From positions 1-7,195 of the forward strand of contig CALARO010000013.1 in the NCBI GenBank assembly GCA_937888935.1: DNA of 7,195 nt. Direction: 5' to 3'. Position 1 is the first letter of the stretch; the number at the start of each line of letters is the position of its first letter. A program made the translations under genes and the position numbers. This DNA is from an uncultured Clostridia bacterium. GTDB taxonomy: Bacteria; Bacillota; Clostridia; Christensenellales; Borkfalkiaceae. The notes beneath the pieces were generated by a model, which was given only the letters and a program-made list of their open reading frames with translations, was not told where the DNA came from and searched no databases. This document shows, piece by piece, positions 6,297-7,195 of this stretch.

Positions 6297-7112
6297 ATGA
6301 AAACAGGAATTAACTCTAACTCGCTTCTAAAAATAGCCGGAACTAATGAATTTACGATGATAGACTGTGTACAGCAATATGGTTTTAATTGTCTTGATCT
6401 TACGGTAGACGGACGATATTACTCTCTCTGCACGAACCCGTGGCAATCAGTAAAAAAACATTATGAAAAACTATATAAATATGCATCTTCAAAAAATATT
6501 TCATTTTATCAGATGCATGCGAAATATGTAGCTTTTCCTGAGTATCTTTTTGACGATTACTTTAAACTGTTAAAACGAACTGTTATGATTGCCGCTATTC
6601 TGCATTGCCGGATCTTAGTGGTTCATCCGTTAGTATTTCCGCTCGATAGGCACAAAAACATCGATGAACAAGAAAAAAGATTTAATGTACTGTTTTTTAA
6701 AAAATTAATTCCTTATTTAAAACGATACAATGTAAAAATTGCACTTGAAAACATTTACGATTGGGACGAAAAAAAAATTCGCCAGATTTATGTTTCTCAA
6801 CCGAGAAATCTCAATAACTATATTCTGGATATAGATTCCTCTTACTTTGGCTTTTGTCTTGATACAGGTCATTTGAATCTTGCAGGAGGCAATCCCACCG
6901 AAGCTATAAAATTATACGGAGACCGCTTGTTGGCAGTACATTTACACGACAATCACGGTTTAACAGACGAACATCTTCTGCCTGGAAAAGGAGAAATTGA
7001 TTTTGATGCAGTCAAAGCAGCATTAAAAGAAATTTCTTTTGGCGGAGTGTACAATTTTGAACTGAAAGAATTTAATCCCGAAACGGACCTTTCTTTACTC
7101 AGAAACTTCTAA
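6297..7112 (+). CDS. Sugar phosphate isomerase/epimerase-like TIM-barrel protein (AP endonuclease family 2 fold)
   Basis: This 271-residue protein belongs to the xylose isomerase-like TIM-barrel superfamily that includes IolE, hydroxypyruvate isomerase and D-psicose/tagatose epimerases. Putative divalent-metal ligands are all visible: E151 in ALEN, D189 and H192 in CLDTGH, H217 in HLHDN, H226 in DEHLLPGKGEIDF, and E255 in NFELKE; H111 in VVHP is also conserved in the fold. I place the start at ATG 6297 because KTGINSNSL is the typical first strand; a TTG at 6273 would add eight residues and overlap the DUF218 gene, and neither has a Shine-Dalgarno. It closes the visible operon. The likely role is isomerising or epimerising a sugar or sugar phosphate released after GH20 action, but substrate cannot be read from motifs, and other members of the fold are nucleases or dehydratases. 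It shows no export signal. Confidence 0.87.
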   Translation: MKTGINSNSLLKIAGTNEFTMIDCVQQYGFNCLDLTVDGRYYSLCTNPWQSVKKHYEKLYKYASSKNISFYQMHAKYVAFPEYLFDDYFKLLKRTVMIAAILHCRILVVHPLVFPLDRHKNIDEQEKRFNVLFFKKLIPYLKRYNVKIALENIYDWDEKKIRQIYVSQPRNLNNYILDIDSSYFGFCLDTGHLNLAGGNPTEAIKLYGDRLLAVHLHDNHGLTDEHLLPGKGEIDFDAVKAALKEISFGGVYNFELKEFNPETDLSLLRNF

Positions 7113-7195
7113 ACTGTTTTATTTATTCACTGCATAGACTAATTTTTATAATTTGCCTTTTCGGTTGGAGTGGGTAGCACAGAGAAAAGCGGAAG
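7113..7195. other. Non-coding tail after the last gene
   Basis: These 83 bases hold no ORF and no clear hairpin-plus-T terminator, so transcription may run on. A TATAAT at 7147-7152 resembles a -10, but the best upstream -35 (TTCACT, 15-base spacing) is poor. CTTTTC (7157-7162) and GAAAAG (7184-7189) could pair across a 21-base loop. The sequence becomes noticeably more G-rich after 7162, which may be the start of a leader or of another gene outside the window. Confidence 0.3.

Noticed and set aside
7113..7195. Terminator, T-box or other riboswitch after the last gene
   Set aside because: No stem followed by a T run and no recognisable riboswitch core is present in the 83 bases; the possible six-base stem has a long loop and may be chance.
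1..7195. CRISPR array, insertion sequence, tRNA or rRNA genes
   Set aside because: No regularly spaced repeats, transposase-like reading frames, terminal inverted repeats or tRNA-like cloverleaf sequences were seen on either strand.

Overview
The window looks like a carbohydrate-utilisation locus from a low-GC Gram-positive bacterium, most likely an uncultured member of the Clostridia. The evidence is A+T-rich DNA, lipoprotein-type export signals, Bacillota-style vegetative promoters with extended -10 elements, a strong AAGGAGG ribosome binding site, and protein families typical of that group. I cannot place it at genus level.

The layout is two operons diverging from an A+T-rich control region (about 2517-2785). 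Leftward (minus strand) runs a secreted GH16 glycoside hydrolase lipoprotein with a C-terminal carbohydrate-binding-like domain (2516 to 1128), a MalF/UgpA-type permease (1125 to 211), and the first 66 codons of a MalG/UgpE-type permease cut by the left edge (198 to 1). Rightward (plus strand) runs a solute-binding lipoprotein (2786-4225), a cytoplasmic GH20 beta-N-acetylhexosaminidase resembling pneumococcal GH20C but without its N-terminal domain (4233-5837), a minimal DUF218/YdcF-like protein (5843-6286), and a TIM-barrel sugar isomerase/epimerase-like protein (6297-7112). The last 83 bases show no gene.

Together the genes suggest one pathway. A cell-surface GH16 enzyme cuts a polysaccharide or glycan. 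The binding protein and two permeases import the oligosaccharides, probably powered by a shared MsmX/MsmK-type ATPase encoded elsewhere, since none is in the window. The cytoplasmic GH20 enzyme removes terminal beta-linked GlcNAc or GalNAc, and the TIM-barrel protein may rearrange a released sugar. Pairing GH16 with GH20C suggests a HexNAc-containing glycan such as poly-LacNAc or mucin O-glycan, but that is inference and a beta-glucan for the GH16 remains possible.

The least explained parts are the small DUF218 protein inside a glycan operon, the absence of any Shine-Dalgarno sequence in front of three consecutive plus-strand genes, and the division of one transporter between two divergent transcripts.
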